A DNA stretch of 64,000 nt. Source: JBBROS01 sp965260995. GTDB lineage: Bacteria > Pseudomonadota > Alphaproteobacteria > Acetobacterales > Acetobacteraceae. The position numbers and the translations under genes are program-made. Under the pieces are notes generated by a model. The model worked only from the letters and a program-made list of their open reading frames with translations. It was not told the DNA's origin and ran no database searches. Position 1 is the stretch's first letter. Every line of letters begins with the position of its first letter. The stretch is taken from positions 1-64,000 of the forward strand of contig CBDHCD010000002.1 of assembly GCA_965260995.1 (NCBI GenBank), written 5' to 3'. Shown here piece after piece: positions 10,179-17,619 of the stretch.

Positions 10179-11595
10179 CACTACCTGGGCACTTTCTGAT
10201 TATGAGGCGGCTGGAACTGGTGTTGGCAGCAGGGGCAACGCACGGGCGGGGCGAGGTGTGCGAACAGCCTGGCGATGATGGCGCGGCGCACCGCGGGCAG
10301 GCTCGGTTGCGGCGGCGGTCCGGGGTGACGGGTCCGCATTTTTCCCCCGCCCCGTCCGGCTTTGTCCGGCGAGGCGCAGGTGCTGCAGGTAGGTGAACGC
10401 GATGCAGCACATCAGCGCGTGCCGGTGCAGCCCAGTCCAGGAGCGGCCCTCGAAGTGGCCGAGGCCCAACTCGCCCTTGAGCTGCTGGTGCGCCTGCTCG
10501 CACACCCGGCGCGCCTTGATGGCACGGGCGAGTGTGCGCAGCGACGTGCGCGCGGGCAGGTTGCTGAGGTAGTATTTGCGCTCGCCGCTCGTGCGCCACT
10601 CGCCGACCAGCCAGGCTTCCTCGCCGGGCAGGTGCCGGTTGTTGGCCCAGGCTGCGCCGTCAGCCACCCGGACGCGGATGGCCGCGAACCGCGCCGTCAG
10701 TGCCCCCTTGGTGCCCTCCCGCCAGGTCACGCGTCGCCATGTGAGCGGGGCCAGCACGTCCTGCGCCGCCTGCGGCTCCCCGTCCGGCACCGGCTTGCGG
10801 CCCCGCCCCTGGGGTGGCACGAGCCGCACGTCCGTGCCGTAGACCTTCTGGACGCACGGGATGCCCACTGCCCAGCGCAGGCCCCGCGCGTCGAGGCCCT
10901 GGCGGAAAGCAGCGCTCGCGCCGTAGCCCGCGTCGGCCAGCACGCAGCCGAACCGCACCCCCGCTGCCCGTATGCGGTCGATCTCCGCCAGCGCGATCTC
11001 GCCTTTGGTTCGCGACGCCACCTCCGCCTCGGGCACGCCTGCCTGAACGCAGCGTTCCTCATCCGCCGCCCACGCCTCGGGCAGGAACAAGCGCAGGCCT
11101 ATGGGCATCGGCACCTCGCCTTGCGCCAGGGTCAGCGACACCAGCGCCTGGCAGTTGGCCTTCTTGCCGAGTTGGCCGCAGTATTGCCGGGCCACGCCCA
11201 CCGACAGCGTGCCCTTTTTTGGCAGCGCCGTATCGTCAATCACGAGGCACGCGTCCGCGCCGCCCACCAGCCGGTTGGCCTCTTGGGCCAGCACCGTCCA
11301 CAACGGCCCGTCGCTCCAGGCCGTGCTGGCGATGAAGTGCTGCAGTTGGTCATGGCTCGAAAACCCCAGCCCCGCCGCCATCGGCTGCAAGCTCTTGCGC
11401 GCGCCAGGGCCGAGCAGGCCACGCAGGTAAAACGGCGCCCAGGTCCGGCGCGTCTTGCGCCCCATCACGTCAAGGAACGGGGTCAACCACCCGTCCAAGT
11501 CGCTAGCACTCTCGTCGCCTCTCGCCATCAACACCTCCGTCATGGAGTTCAGCAGATGGCGGGCCGGATTACGTTGTTGAAGTGCCCAGGTAGTG
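10179..11595 (-). mobile_element. Complete IS701-family element with CTAA target duplication
   Basis: Perfect 16-bp terminal inverted repeats CACTACCTGGGCACTT (10179-10194) and AAGTGCCCAGGTAGTG (11580-11595) enclose one transposase. CTAA flanks both sides (10175-10178 and 11596-11599), fitting the 4-bp target preference of IS701. It is one of only two insertions here with an obvious target duplication, so it is probably young. Confidence 0.9.
10200..11543 (-). CDS. IS701-family transposase
   Basis: The DDE transposase of the element above starts at ATG 11543 or 11528. Features are LGPGARKSLQPMAAGLGFS, CLVIDDTALPKKGTLSVGVA (first Asp), GCVLADAGYGASAAFR (second Asp) and CEQAHQQLKGELGLGHFEGR (Glu). 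After about HLRLAGQSRTGRGKN the frame gives a low-quality tail. The neighbouring frame instead encodes PSLPAVRRAIIARLFAHL and CPCCQHQFQPP, which looks like the true IS701 C-terminus. The switch point is a G5A5 run near 10,330-10,340. This is either a small indel or frameshifting. Confidence 0.9.
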   Translation of the reverse strand: MTEVLMARGDESASDLDGWLTPFLDVMGRKTRRTWAPFYLRGLLGPGARKSLQPMAAGLGFSSHDQLQHFIASTAWSDGPLWTVLAQEANRLVGGADACLVIDDTALPKKGTLSVGVARQYCGQLGKKANCQALVSLTLAQGEVPMPIGLRLFLPEAWAADEERCVQAGVPEAEVASRTKGEIALAEIDRIRAAGVRFGCVLADAGYGASAAFRQGLDARGLRWAVGIPCVQKVYGTDVRLVPPQGRGRKPVPDGEPQAAQDVLAPLTWRRVTWREGTKGALTARFAAIRVRVADGAAWANNRHLPGEEAWLVGEWRTSGERKYYLSNLPARTSLRTLARAIKARRVCEQAHQQLKGELGLGHFEGRSWTGLHRHALMCCIAFTYLQHLRLAGQSRTGRGKNADPSPRTAAATEPARGAPRHHRQAVRTPRPARALPLLPTPVPAAS

Positions 11596-11779
11596 CTAAC
11601 GCCAGTTATGGGAAGCGAAAAGCGGGGCGCATCGCCGCAGCCCTGCGTTCTCAACTTCCTACGTCATCGTTCATACTGGTCGCAGTGTGGGTCGCTGACC
11701 ACCCGGTCGGTGGCGTGCAGCAAGCCGTTGCCGCGCCGCTGGAGTTCCAGTGGCGCCTGGGTCAGGTACGTGCCGCCGT

Positions 11780-12259
11780 TCAGGGCCTCGTCGAGGCTGC
11801 GCGCCTAGTGTGATTGACAGTGATGATCCTCACCGCCCCGTGGACCTCGCTCATCCAGACTTGGCCGTTGCCGATCATCAAACCCTGATCGCGAACGAAC
11901 AGGCTACCGGGCGTGGCGGCGGCAATGGCGGCCGTGACTTCGGGCGTGAAAATTCGTGCGAAGCCGGCGCGCAGAGTAGCGGCGTCGTAGTAGATCGTGG
12001 GGTCCCGTCCCGGCGCGTAGACGTGCAACGGGTAGTTGACCATGGCCGCCACGGCCGCGCGGTCGCCGGCAGCTAGGGCCTGCTTTAGCCGGGCAAGGAA
12101 CTGCGCGATGTGCGCCGGGTTCGAGATGCCGGCGGCGGCATACGGGTTGTTGAGTTGGCTGGAGTCGTTGGCCAGGACGGAACCAGTTGCGACCAAGAAT
12201 GCGCCCAGGGCGAGCGCTGCTGCCCAAGCTGGGAGCGGCTTGTTGCCGCTCCACCGCAC
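11780..12259 (-). CDS. Secreted protein paired with the lysozyme gene
   Basis: The GTG at 12259 is chosen because it sits 4 nt after the lysozyme stop and gives a clean signal peptide: a basic start, then AWAAALALGAFLVATGSVLA with probable cleavage before NDSSQ. The mature part (about 130 aa; AQFLARLKQALAAGDRAAVA, MVNYPLHVY, LRAGFARIFTPEVTAAI, GNGQVWMSEVHGAVRIITVN) resembles NTF2-like small secreted proteins. The coupling to a cytosolic-start muramidase suggests a periplasmic partner or immunity role; this is inference only. Confidence 0.65.
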   Translation of the reverse strand: MRWSGNKPLPAWAAALALGAFLVATGSVLANDSSQLNNPYAAAGISNPAHIAQFLARLKQALAAGDRAAVAAMVNYPLHVYAPGRDPTIYYDAATLRAGFARIFTPEVTAAIAAATPGSLFVRDQGLMIGNGQVWMSEVHGAVRIITVNHTRRAASTRP

Positions 12260-12263
12260 CCGC

Positions 12264-12971
12264 CTATTGCCTGAGGGGTAGAGCACGGAGGGCGTTCTGG
12301 AACTGTTGCACGCGGATTGGGGTCTGGGTGGCCCACCTGGACTGGCCGGCTTCGGCCGCAGCCTGGTCGTAGTCGCCGCGCACGACGTCCGCCCACGTTC
12401 GTGTGAAGCCGTTCGGTGGCTGGTTCCAATTGGCACCGAGCTGGAAATTGACTGAGCCCAACGGGTTGAGGAAGTTGGAATCGGTGATCTTGGCTTGAGT
12501 CATTTGCTGGCGTGCGGCGTCAAGGGCGCGTTCCGCGTCGCGCCGAAGGAGGGCGTCGCTCTGCGCTTGGGTGATCCTGTCACCCACCCATAGGTTGTCT
12601 TCCGGCAATACCTTATGGCCGACCCCCACCGTGGGAATGCCCCGGCTGTCGAGGTAAACCTCGAGGCGTTGGCCTTCGTGAGCGGGATCGGCGAGATAGC
12701 GCATGAAATCTGTGAGCTGCTGCTCTTGTGAGGGAGCAGCCGTATTGGAGATGGCTGTCAATGGCAGGGTCGGGGCACCTGGCTCGGCAAACAAGTCGGG
12801 CGCGCCGGGCGAGGCCCCCAGCGCCAGCGCTGGGGGCCTCGCGGCGTTGCGCGCCGCGGTGGCGGGGAGGTTCCGCGCGAGCTGCGCGTTCTGAGGCAGC
12901 CGCCGCCGGCGGTCGGACCAGGCGAACGGGATGACGATGGTGTCGACGCCGTATGGCAGGTGGTCGGACAT
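12264..12971 (-). CDS. GH24 (T4-type) lysozyme/muramidase
   Basis: This 235-aa protein starts at ATG 12971, with GGAGAG 7 nt upstream. The C-terminal domain (about residues 84-235) aligns with phage T4 lysozyme. HEGQRLEVYLDSRGIPTVGVGH supplies the E99-x8-D108-x5-T114 catalytic triad with exact spacing, and SRWATQTPIRV matches the T4 SRWYNQTPNR block. It would cleave the MurNAc-GlcNAc bond. The 80-residue N-terminal extension is Ala/Pro-rich and has no signal peptide. No phage genes surround it, so a secreted antibacterial effector is an alternative to an endolysin. Confidence 0.88.
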   Translation of the reverse strand: MSDHLPYGVDTIVIPFAWSDRRRRLPQNAQLARNLPATAARNAARPPALALGASPGAPDLFAEPGAPTLPLTAISNTAAPSQEQQLTDFMRYLADPAHEGQRLEVYLDSRGIPTVGVGHKVLPEDNLWVGDRITQAQSDALLRRDAERALDAARQQMTQAKITDSNFLNPLGSVNFQLGANWNQPPNGFTRTWADVVRGDYDQAAAEAGQSRWATQTPIRVQQFQNALRALPLRQ

Positions 12972-13284
12972 CAGGCTCTCCGGTTGACGCCGTTCCTGCA
13001 TCGAATTGTTCGCGCCAGGATGCAAGCCCTAAGCATGCCCGGGCGGACCATGCCCCCTCCAGCCCGATAATATTAAATTATGATAACTCGAAGGAAGTTG
13101 AGAGGGAGTAGCGGCGAAGCAGCCGGGTCGGAGCGTGGGCGCGAGCGCGCAGGGACTTGGTCAAAGGCAGTCAAAGCCTTGGCACGAAGGGCTAGAGAGA
13201 GGAGGCGAATACTTGGCAAATCTATTACGATTAACTAAAGTAATTGCCTTGGCACAACGCTACACAATGCGTCACATGTAACAA
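12972..13284. other. Gene-free stretch with AT-rich patches
   Basis: No convincing coding sequence lies here. It contains two AT-rich islands, around 13,068-13,090 (ataatattaaattatgataa) and 13,215-13,245. They stand out from the surroundings and may hold promoters for the lysozyme gene on one side and the antitoxin remnant on the other. Confidence 0.4.
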
Positions 13285-13428
13285 ATGGCAAGTAAGAGAA
13301 CAGGGGCCGAGCGCGTCCGCAGGTGTCGCGATAAGCTGCAAGCAGCCGGGCTGCGGCCGGTGCAAATCTGGGTGCCGGACACGCGGGCCGCAGGCTTTGC
13401 TGAGGGATTGACCGAAAAGCCGCCGTGA
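13285..13428 (+). pseudogene. Truncated MazE-like antitoxin (DUF3018)
   Basis: A 47-codon frame reads MASKRTGAERVRRCRDKLQA, then AGLRPVQIWVPDTRAAGFAE. This is the conserved N-terminal part of DUF3018 antitoxins, which normally run to about 70-80 residues and precede a MazF toxin. The frame then ends early (GLTEKPP stop) without the usual acidic C-terminal toxin-binding helix. No MazF follows in a matching position; the AbrB-PemK pair begins 80 bp later. It is probably a decayed module. Confidence 0.6.
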
Positions 13429-13509
13429 CCGTCCATAGTCTGGCGCTGCATTCGCCAGCCCCCTCGAAATCTGCTTGAAGCCCGTAAGGAAATTCCTTAC
13501 ATTGGTTGG

Positions 13510-13725
13510 ATGATTACTAGCAGGCTGACTAGCAAGGCGCAGACCACGGTGCCGCAAGCGGTGCGGACGGCGCTCGGCCTCAAGCCTGGTGACGAGATGG
13601 CCTACAGCATCGAACAAGGCTGGGTCACGCTTGCCAAGGTGGTTTCTGTGGAGGCGGAGGACCCGTTCGCCGCTTTTGGCGAATGGCACAGCGCCGACGA
13701 CGCGCAAGCTTATGACGGGTTTTGA
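13510..13725 (+). CDS. AbrB/MazE-type antitoxin
   Basis: This 71-aa protein has a SpoVT-AbrB swapped-hairpin domain: ITSRLTSKAQTTVPQAVRTAL, LGLKPGDEMAY. The acidic tail ends EWHSADDAQAYDGF. Such proteins bind DNA as dimers, repress their own operon and neutralise the toxin through the tail. The toxin start lies inside its last codons (14-nt overlap). A clearly related antitoxin is at 58,849-59,055 in the same arrangement. Confidence 0.88.
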   Translation: MITSRLTSKAQTTVPQAVRTALGLKPGDEMAYSIEQGWVTLAKVVSVEAEDPFAAFGEWHSADDAQAYDGF

Positions 13726-14083
13726 GACCTGGGACGTTATCAAAGTTCCGTTCCCCTACACCAACCGTCCTGTGCAACAGCGGCGTCCGGCTCTGGTCGT
13801 GGCACGTCACGTTGCCGAAGGTATGCCGACATTGCTGTGGGTGCTGATGATCACCAGCGCCGCGCACCGTCGGTGGGCAGATGACGTGGAGGTGTCCGAC
13901 CTGATCGAGGCCGGATTGCCGGCGCCCTCCATCGTGCGGCCATCCAAGATCGCGACCATCGAAACTGAGAATGCCGAACGGGCAGGGCGGCTTCCAATGG
14001 CCGACCGAAAAGCCGTGAGGGATTTCCTTTCAGCGGCCTTGCCACCGTGGCTCTGTTGCAAACTCGTCCGTCGCACGGCCTGA
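13712..14083 (+). CDS. PemK/MazF-family toxin, last residues replaced by IS sequence
   Basis: The ATG overlaps the antitoxin stop region. The protein reads MTGFETWDVIKVPFPYTNRP, VQQRRPALVVAR, LLWVLMITSAAHRRW, SIVRPSKIATIE and ADRKAVRDFLSAAL, the standard PemK/MazF-like endoribonuclease fold. The ISb end starts at 14049, just after LPPW. About eleven C-terminal residues (LCCKLVRRTA) are therefore IS-encoded, but the fold itself is complete. It presumably cleaves mRNA when the antitoxin is lost. Confidence 0.86.
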   Translation: MTGFETWDVIKVPFPYTNRPVQQRRPALVVARHVAEGMPTLLWVLMITSAAHRRWADDVEVSDLIEAGLPAPSIVRPSKIATIETENAERAGRLPMADRKAVRDFLSAALPPWLCCKLVRRTA

Positions 14084-14342
14084 TGGGTGCGAGGCGGGGA
14101 GAACGGGGCCGTGTCAGACTTCAAGGGGCGGCATTTCGAGGGCGAGATCGTGTTGTGGGCCGTCCGTTGGTATTGCCGCTACGGGGTGAGCTACCGCGAC
14201 CTGGAGCAGATGCTGGGCGAGCGGGGCGTCGTGGTTGACCACAGCACGATCTACCGCTGGGTCCAGAAGTATGCGCCCGAGATGGAGAAGCGGCTACGCT
14301 GGCAGTGGCGCGTGCCGCGTTCGACGAGTTGGCGGGTGGACG
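14049..14342 (+). mobile_element. ISb fragment B (left end and N-terminal half of transposase)
   Basis: The GGCTCTGTTGCAAAC end at 14049 and the first about 77 codons of the ISb transposase (GTG 14111 to WRVDG) are the same as fragment A. Here the element is cut just before ETYVKV by the ISa end at 14343. The two ISb fragments join ISa at different internal points, as expected from independent IS6-mediated adjacent deletions. Confidence 0.85.
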
Positions 14343-14753
14343 GGCACCGTCAACTTGTTGAACTAAGGTTGCGATGGGGTGCGATTGGGACGGCGTGCTC
14401 GTGGTTACGCCGCAGCGGTGACGCCGGTGACCTCGGCCCAAGCTTGGAAGGCTTGGCTCCGGGCGGCTCGATACTGGGCGGCAGGCACTTGATGGCGGCG
14501 AAGGTGGAAGAGGTTGCTGATCCCGTCGTGGGCGGACAAGAAGCGCTGCGCCTGGCCGGCTGATTTGAAGCGCTTCATCTGCCGCTCTCGTCGCCGGGTA
14601 GGCTGGTGCGAGTTTTCCGCCCTGTTGTTCAGGCCCTTGTGCTTCCTGTGCTCGACGGAGGGCATCACCGCGCGCTTGGCAGCGCCGTAACTGGCGAGCT
14701 TGTCGGTGATCACGACACGGGGTGCTTGGCACTGCCGCTTGAGCAGCTTGCGC
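14343..14753 (-). mobile_element. ISa partial copy, truncated by ISc
   Basis: The GGCACCGTCAACTTGTTGAA end and the C-terminal 102 residues of the ISa transposase (14405-14713) remain. One residue differs from the other copies (AWAEVTGV instead of AWAKVTGV). The rest is removed where the IS903-type ISc begins at 14754. Confidence 0.85.
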
Positions 14754-15862
14754 GGCCGTGTTGCACAGACCGAGTATGTGGGCGCGGTTACCCCAGCCCC
14801 GCTCGAAGGTCAGGCGATGCGGACGGAGTTCGGGCGTCCGAACCCCAGCATACGGTTGAGCGCATGGACGGCGACGTCCACCTCGGTCGCCCGACGCTTG
14901 TCGCTGCGCGAGCGTAGCCTATCACCGATTACGTGCTTGAACCTGCCGATGGCCGTCTCGGCTCGCGCCCGCTTCGTGTAGCCTGACGCTTTCTGCCAAG
15001 CCGTGCGTCCGTGCTCGGCGATGCTTTGCACATGGCGGTCGCGCTGCGTCGGTGCGGTCTCGGCCGTCTCGCTCGGCACGGCCGTGGAACGCGGCGGCAC
15101 GATGATCGCCGCTTCAGGATGGCGCTTGGCCACGGCGGTGGAAACGCCGTCCTGGTCATAGGCGCCGTCGGCGGTGAACGACGCCACGGGTCCTGATATT
15201 TGATCGAGCAAAGGGCCGACCTCGGCACCGTCATCGACCTCCTTCGCAGTCAGTGCCGCCGCGACGATCTGGCCGGTGTCGGCGTCCAAGCCGATGTGCA
15301 GCTTACGCCAGGACCGGCGCGTTTTGGCGCCATGCTTCTCGATCAGCCACTCGCCCGCGCCGCAGAGCTTCAGGCCGGTGCTGTCCACCAGCAGGTGCAG
15401 GGGCTTGCTGTCCCTGCGCGGTTGTGGGCGTGGCACCTCCAGCGTCTCCGCCCGGCGGCACAGGGTGGAGTGGTCCGGCACGGCCAGATCGAGTCCGAGC
15501 AGGCCGATGACGGAGCCGATCAGGCCCTCTGTTTGACGCAAGGCCAGGTGGAACACGGCGCGGAGCGTGAGTGCTGTCAGGATCGCCAAGGACGAATACC
15601 AGGGTTGGCCGCCCGGGGTCGTGCGCGGCTCCGCCCGCCATGCCTCGATGGCTTCGTCCGTGAACCAGACCGTCAAGCTGCCGCGCTGGCGCAAGCTGGC
15701 ATCATATGCGCGCCAGTTCCTGACCTTGTGCTTCTGTTTGGGGATGTGGTGGCGGCGGTTCTGGTTCAGCTTGAACGGCAAGATGGGCATCCGAGGTCAG
15801 GGTGGAACCTCCTGCGCCGAGCCAGGTCCCGGCACCACCGGGCGGGTCCATGCAACAAAGTC
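14754..15862 (-). mobile_element. ISc copy 1, IS5-family (IS903-type), 1109 bp
   Basis: The ends GGCCGTGTTGCACAGACC (left) and GACTTTGTTGCATGGACC (reverse of right) form an imperfect 18-bp inverted repeat, similar in style to IS903 ends. Identical units lie at 30,983-32,091 and 51,248-52,356. No target duplication is visible: the left flank is ISa and the right flank a different transposase remnant. Confidence 0.9.
14810..15790 (-). CDS. IS5-family transposase (ISc copy 1)
   Basis: A 326-aa DDE transposase of IS903 type. It shows LTVWFTDEAIEAWRA, LHLLVDSTGLKLCGAGEW (first Asp), FTADGAYDQDGV (second Asp) and RARAETAIGRFKHVIGDRLRSR (YREK-like Glu). All three copies in the window encode the same 326 residues, so the element has spread recently or is kept uniform by recombination. 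Confidence 0.96.
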   Translation of the reverse strand: MPILPFKLNQNRRHHIPKQKHKVRNWRAYDASLRQRGSLTVWFTDEAIEAWRAEPRTTPGGQPWYSSLAILTALTLRAVFHLALRQTEGLIGSVIGLLGLDLAVPDHSTLCRRAETLEVPRPQPRRDSKPLHLLVDSTGLKLCGAGEWLIEKHGAKTRRSWRKLHIGLDADTGQIVAAALTAKEVDDGAEVGPLLDQISGPVASFTADGAYDQDGVSTAVAKRHPEAAIIVPPRSTAVPSETAETAPTQRDRHVQSIAEHGRTAWQKASGYTKRARAETAIGRFKHVIGDRLRSRSDKRRATEVDVAVHALNRMLGFGRPNSVRIA

Positions 15863-16190
15863 CTACCCGAAGCTGGGCAAGTTCGCACGCGCCGCGCATG
15901 AGTTCGCCGTCTACATCGCCAGCAATGGCGGCAGCCTGATTAACTATGGCGAGCGGTTCCGCTCGGGCGAGCGCATCTCGTCATGCCTGGCCGAGAGCAC
16001 GGTCAACGCCGTGGTCAGCAAGCGCTTCGCCAAGCGCCAACAAATGCAGTGGACCAAGCGGGGCGCGCACCTGCTGCTGCAAACCCGGACTCGGACGCTC
16101 GACGGCACGCTCCGGCCGTTGTTCGAGCGCTGGTATCCGGGGCTCGCCAACGACAATGGAAGCGAAGCGGCTCAGGCCGACGCGGCGTGA
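15863..16190 (+). pseudogene. C-terminal remnant of a large transposase (ISKra4-like, tentative)
   Basis: The open frame enters from the ISc end with YPKLGKFARAAHEFAVYIAS and NGGSLINYGERFRSGERISS. It then gives ESTVNAVVSKRFAKRQQMQW and RGAHLLLQTRTRTLDGTL, ending at 16190. The SKRF-KRQQM-W-RGAHLLLQTRT block is typical of the C-terminus of ISKra4-like or related transposases. The N-terminal part is missing, lost at the ISc junction. Confidence 0.6.
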
Positions 16191-16215
16191 GCACCCCAGA
16201 CATCCTGATGGTCCC

Positions 16216-16755
16216 CTACAACGGCCAGCGCGCATTGGCGCCCTCGGCTCGCGCGGCGAGCAGCAGCTTGGCCATGGTCTGGTTCGGTCCGTCCTGGGCT
16301 GCGACCCGCTCGATCGCCGGCCAGTCGAACGAGGCCATGTCGGTGGTGCGGTCCCAGCGCGCCGCGGCCGCCGTTGACCCCGGTCCCGCACGCTCCAGCA
16401 CGGGAGCGGATGAACTTGCCTCAGCAATCGGCAGGTCGGCGGCTGCCCTATCTGATGATGCGATCCCGTGCGCGGTCGCATCGCCAGGCGCGGTGATCGG
16501 GGCACCTTGATCAGCTTGGTCGAGCGACGCCGATGCGCCAAGCTGCTGGCTTTCAGCCAAGGTTTGCTTCGGCTTGCGGCCCCGGCGAGGCACCTGGGTC
16601 TTCGTCGCCGGCGCGTTCTCGGCAGCAGCGGCGGCGGCCTTGGGCGGGCGGCCCCGCCGTACGGGCTTCGACGTCATATCCCTTTCAGGCTGATCATCGG
16701 TCCCGACGGGCGTCGACGCGGTGGCGGCAGGAGCACTCTTCGGCTTACGGGCCAT
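16216..16755 (-). CDS. Small AT-hook-like basic protein, unknown
   Basis: ATG 16755 follows GAAAGG by 8 nt and gives 179 aa. The N-terminal half is Ala/Pro/Lys-rich with two AT-hook-like motifs, RRGRPPKAA and RRGRKPKQT, suggesting minor-groove DNA binding. The C-terminal part (FDWPAIERVAAQDGPNQTMAKLLLAARAEG) looks helical. Middle residues are low-complexity. I do not recognise a family; a nucleoid-associated or regulatory role is only a guess. Confidence 0.6.
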   Translation of the reverse strand: MARKPKSAPAATASTPVGTDDQPERDMTSKPVRRGRPPKAAAAAAENAPATKTQVPRRGRKPKQTLAESQQLGASASLDQADQGAPITAPGDATAHGIASSDRAAADLPIAEASSSAPVLERAGPGSTAAAARWDRTTDMASFDWPAIERVAAQDGPNQTMAKLLLAARAEGANARWPL

Positions 16756-16854
16756 CTCGAACCTTTCTCGATCAGCAACGACCAGATACGGCATCGCTGC
16801 GACGGTGCAAACAAGAGGGCACGCGGCGGCGAGGGCCGCCCGGCCGAACCCGGC

Positions 16855-17226
16855 TCAAGGCTGATCCGGCCTTGGCAGCGGGGCGGGGTCGAGGCCGAGC
16901 TCCTGGCGGACGTGGGCGAACTTGACCGGGTTGGCGAACCGCGCGTCGGCCATCATCCGGCGCAACGCGGTCAGTCCCACCTCGGTGAAGAACACGTGCG
17001 GCAGCCGCGTGCTGGTGTCGAGACGCATCAGCCCCCGCTCGATCAGGCCCGCCGCCGTGGGCGGCACCTTGGGCTGACCCGCCCGGGAGCCGCCGCGCCA
17101 CGTCCTCAGCTGGAAGCCGTCGGCGGCGCGGGGCAGGGTCGAGAAGAACTGGTTGAGCTCGCGGCGGATGTAATCCCGCTCGGCGGGCGAGAACGCGCCG
17201 GGGGCGGCTGTGTTGGATGGGCTCAT
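16855..17226 (-). CDS. Hypothetical protein, 123 aa
   Basis: From ATG 17226 the protein reads SPAERDYIRRELNQFFSTLP, LRTWRGGSRAGQPKVPPTAA, GLIERGLMRLDTS, RLPHVFFTEVGLTALRRMMA and FANPVKFAHVRQELGLDP. Predicted helix-turn-helix-like spacing in the middle (AAGLIERGLM...VFFTEVGLTALRRM) resembles a winged-helix module, but I cannot name a family. The G/C third-position pattern supports real coding. It shares a strand with the AT-hook gene 99 bp downstream. Confidence 0.6.
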   Translation of the reverse strand: MSPSNTAAPGAFSPAERDYIRRELNQFFSTLPRAADGFQLRTWRGGSRAGQPKVPPTAAGLIERGLMRLDTSTRLPHVFFTEVGLTALRRMMADARFANPVKFAHVRQELGLDPAPLPRPDQP

Positions 17227-17619
17227 GACGGCAACGATAGCACACGGTCGCGGCGACTGCCGAGCCGGCTGCTCGGTCGCAGCTCCCGATGGGACAGGAT
17301 GCCCATACGTGGCGGGCGGGACGTGTCGGCTTGGGCTGACGCAGCCGGCACCGCACGTTCGGGCGACGGGCGCTGCCGACATCCTTGTTGATCAGGGCCA
17401 GACCGAACCAGTCCGGATCCAAGTGCCCGCCGCACCGGCGTCTGATGTCATCATGCTCCGGACATCTCGACACGCCAGCGGAACGGCACGCGGCGCACTC
17501 TCCCACGACCCATGCCCGTCCGGCTATAACGCGGCTGTCGCGGGCGTGTCATGCTTCGATGCGCGACGTGGCCGCGGTCCTGAGCCACCGCGCCAGCAAG
17601 CTGCCTGGAGGAACTGCCC
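17227..17619. promoter_or_regulatory. Intergenic region upstream of the chaperone operon
   Basis: No gene is evident in this 393-bp divergent gap. It must contain the promoter of the operon starting at 17620. A TATAAC hexamer lies at 17,525-17,530, about 90 bp before the start codon, but I see no convincing -35 and no clear sigma-32 box. A GGAGG ribosome site lies just before the GTG. Confidence 0.35.

Noticed and set aside
12264..12971. Lysozyme as evidence of a prophage
   Set aside because: No other phage structural, lysis or integrase gene is adjacent; a single lysozyme domain is not enough.
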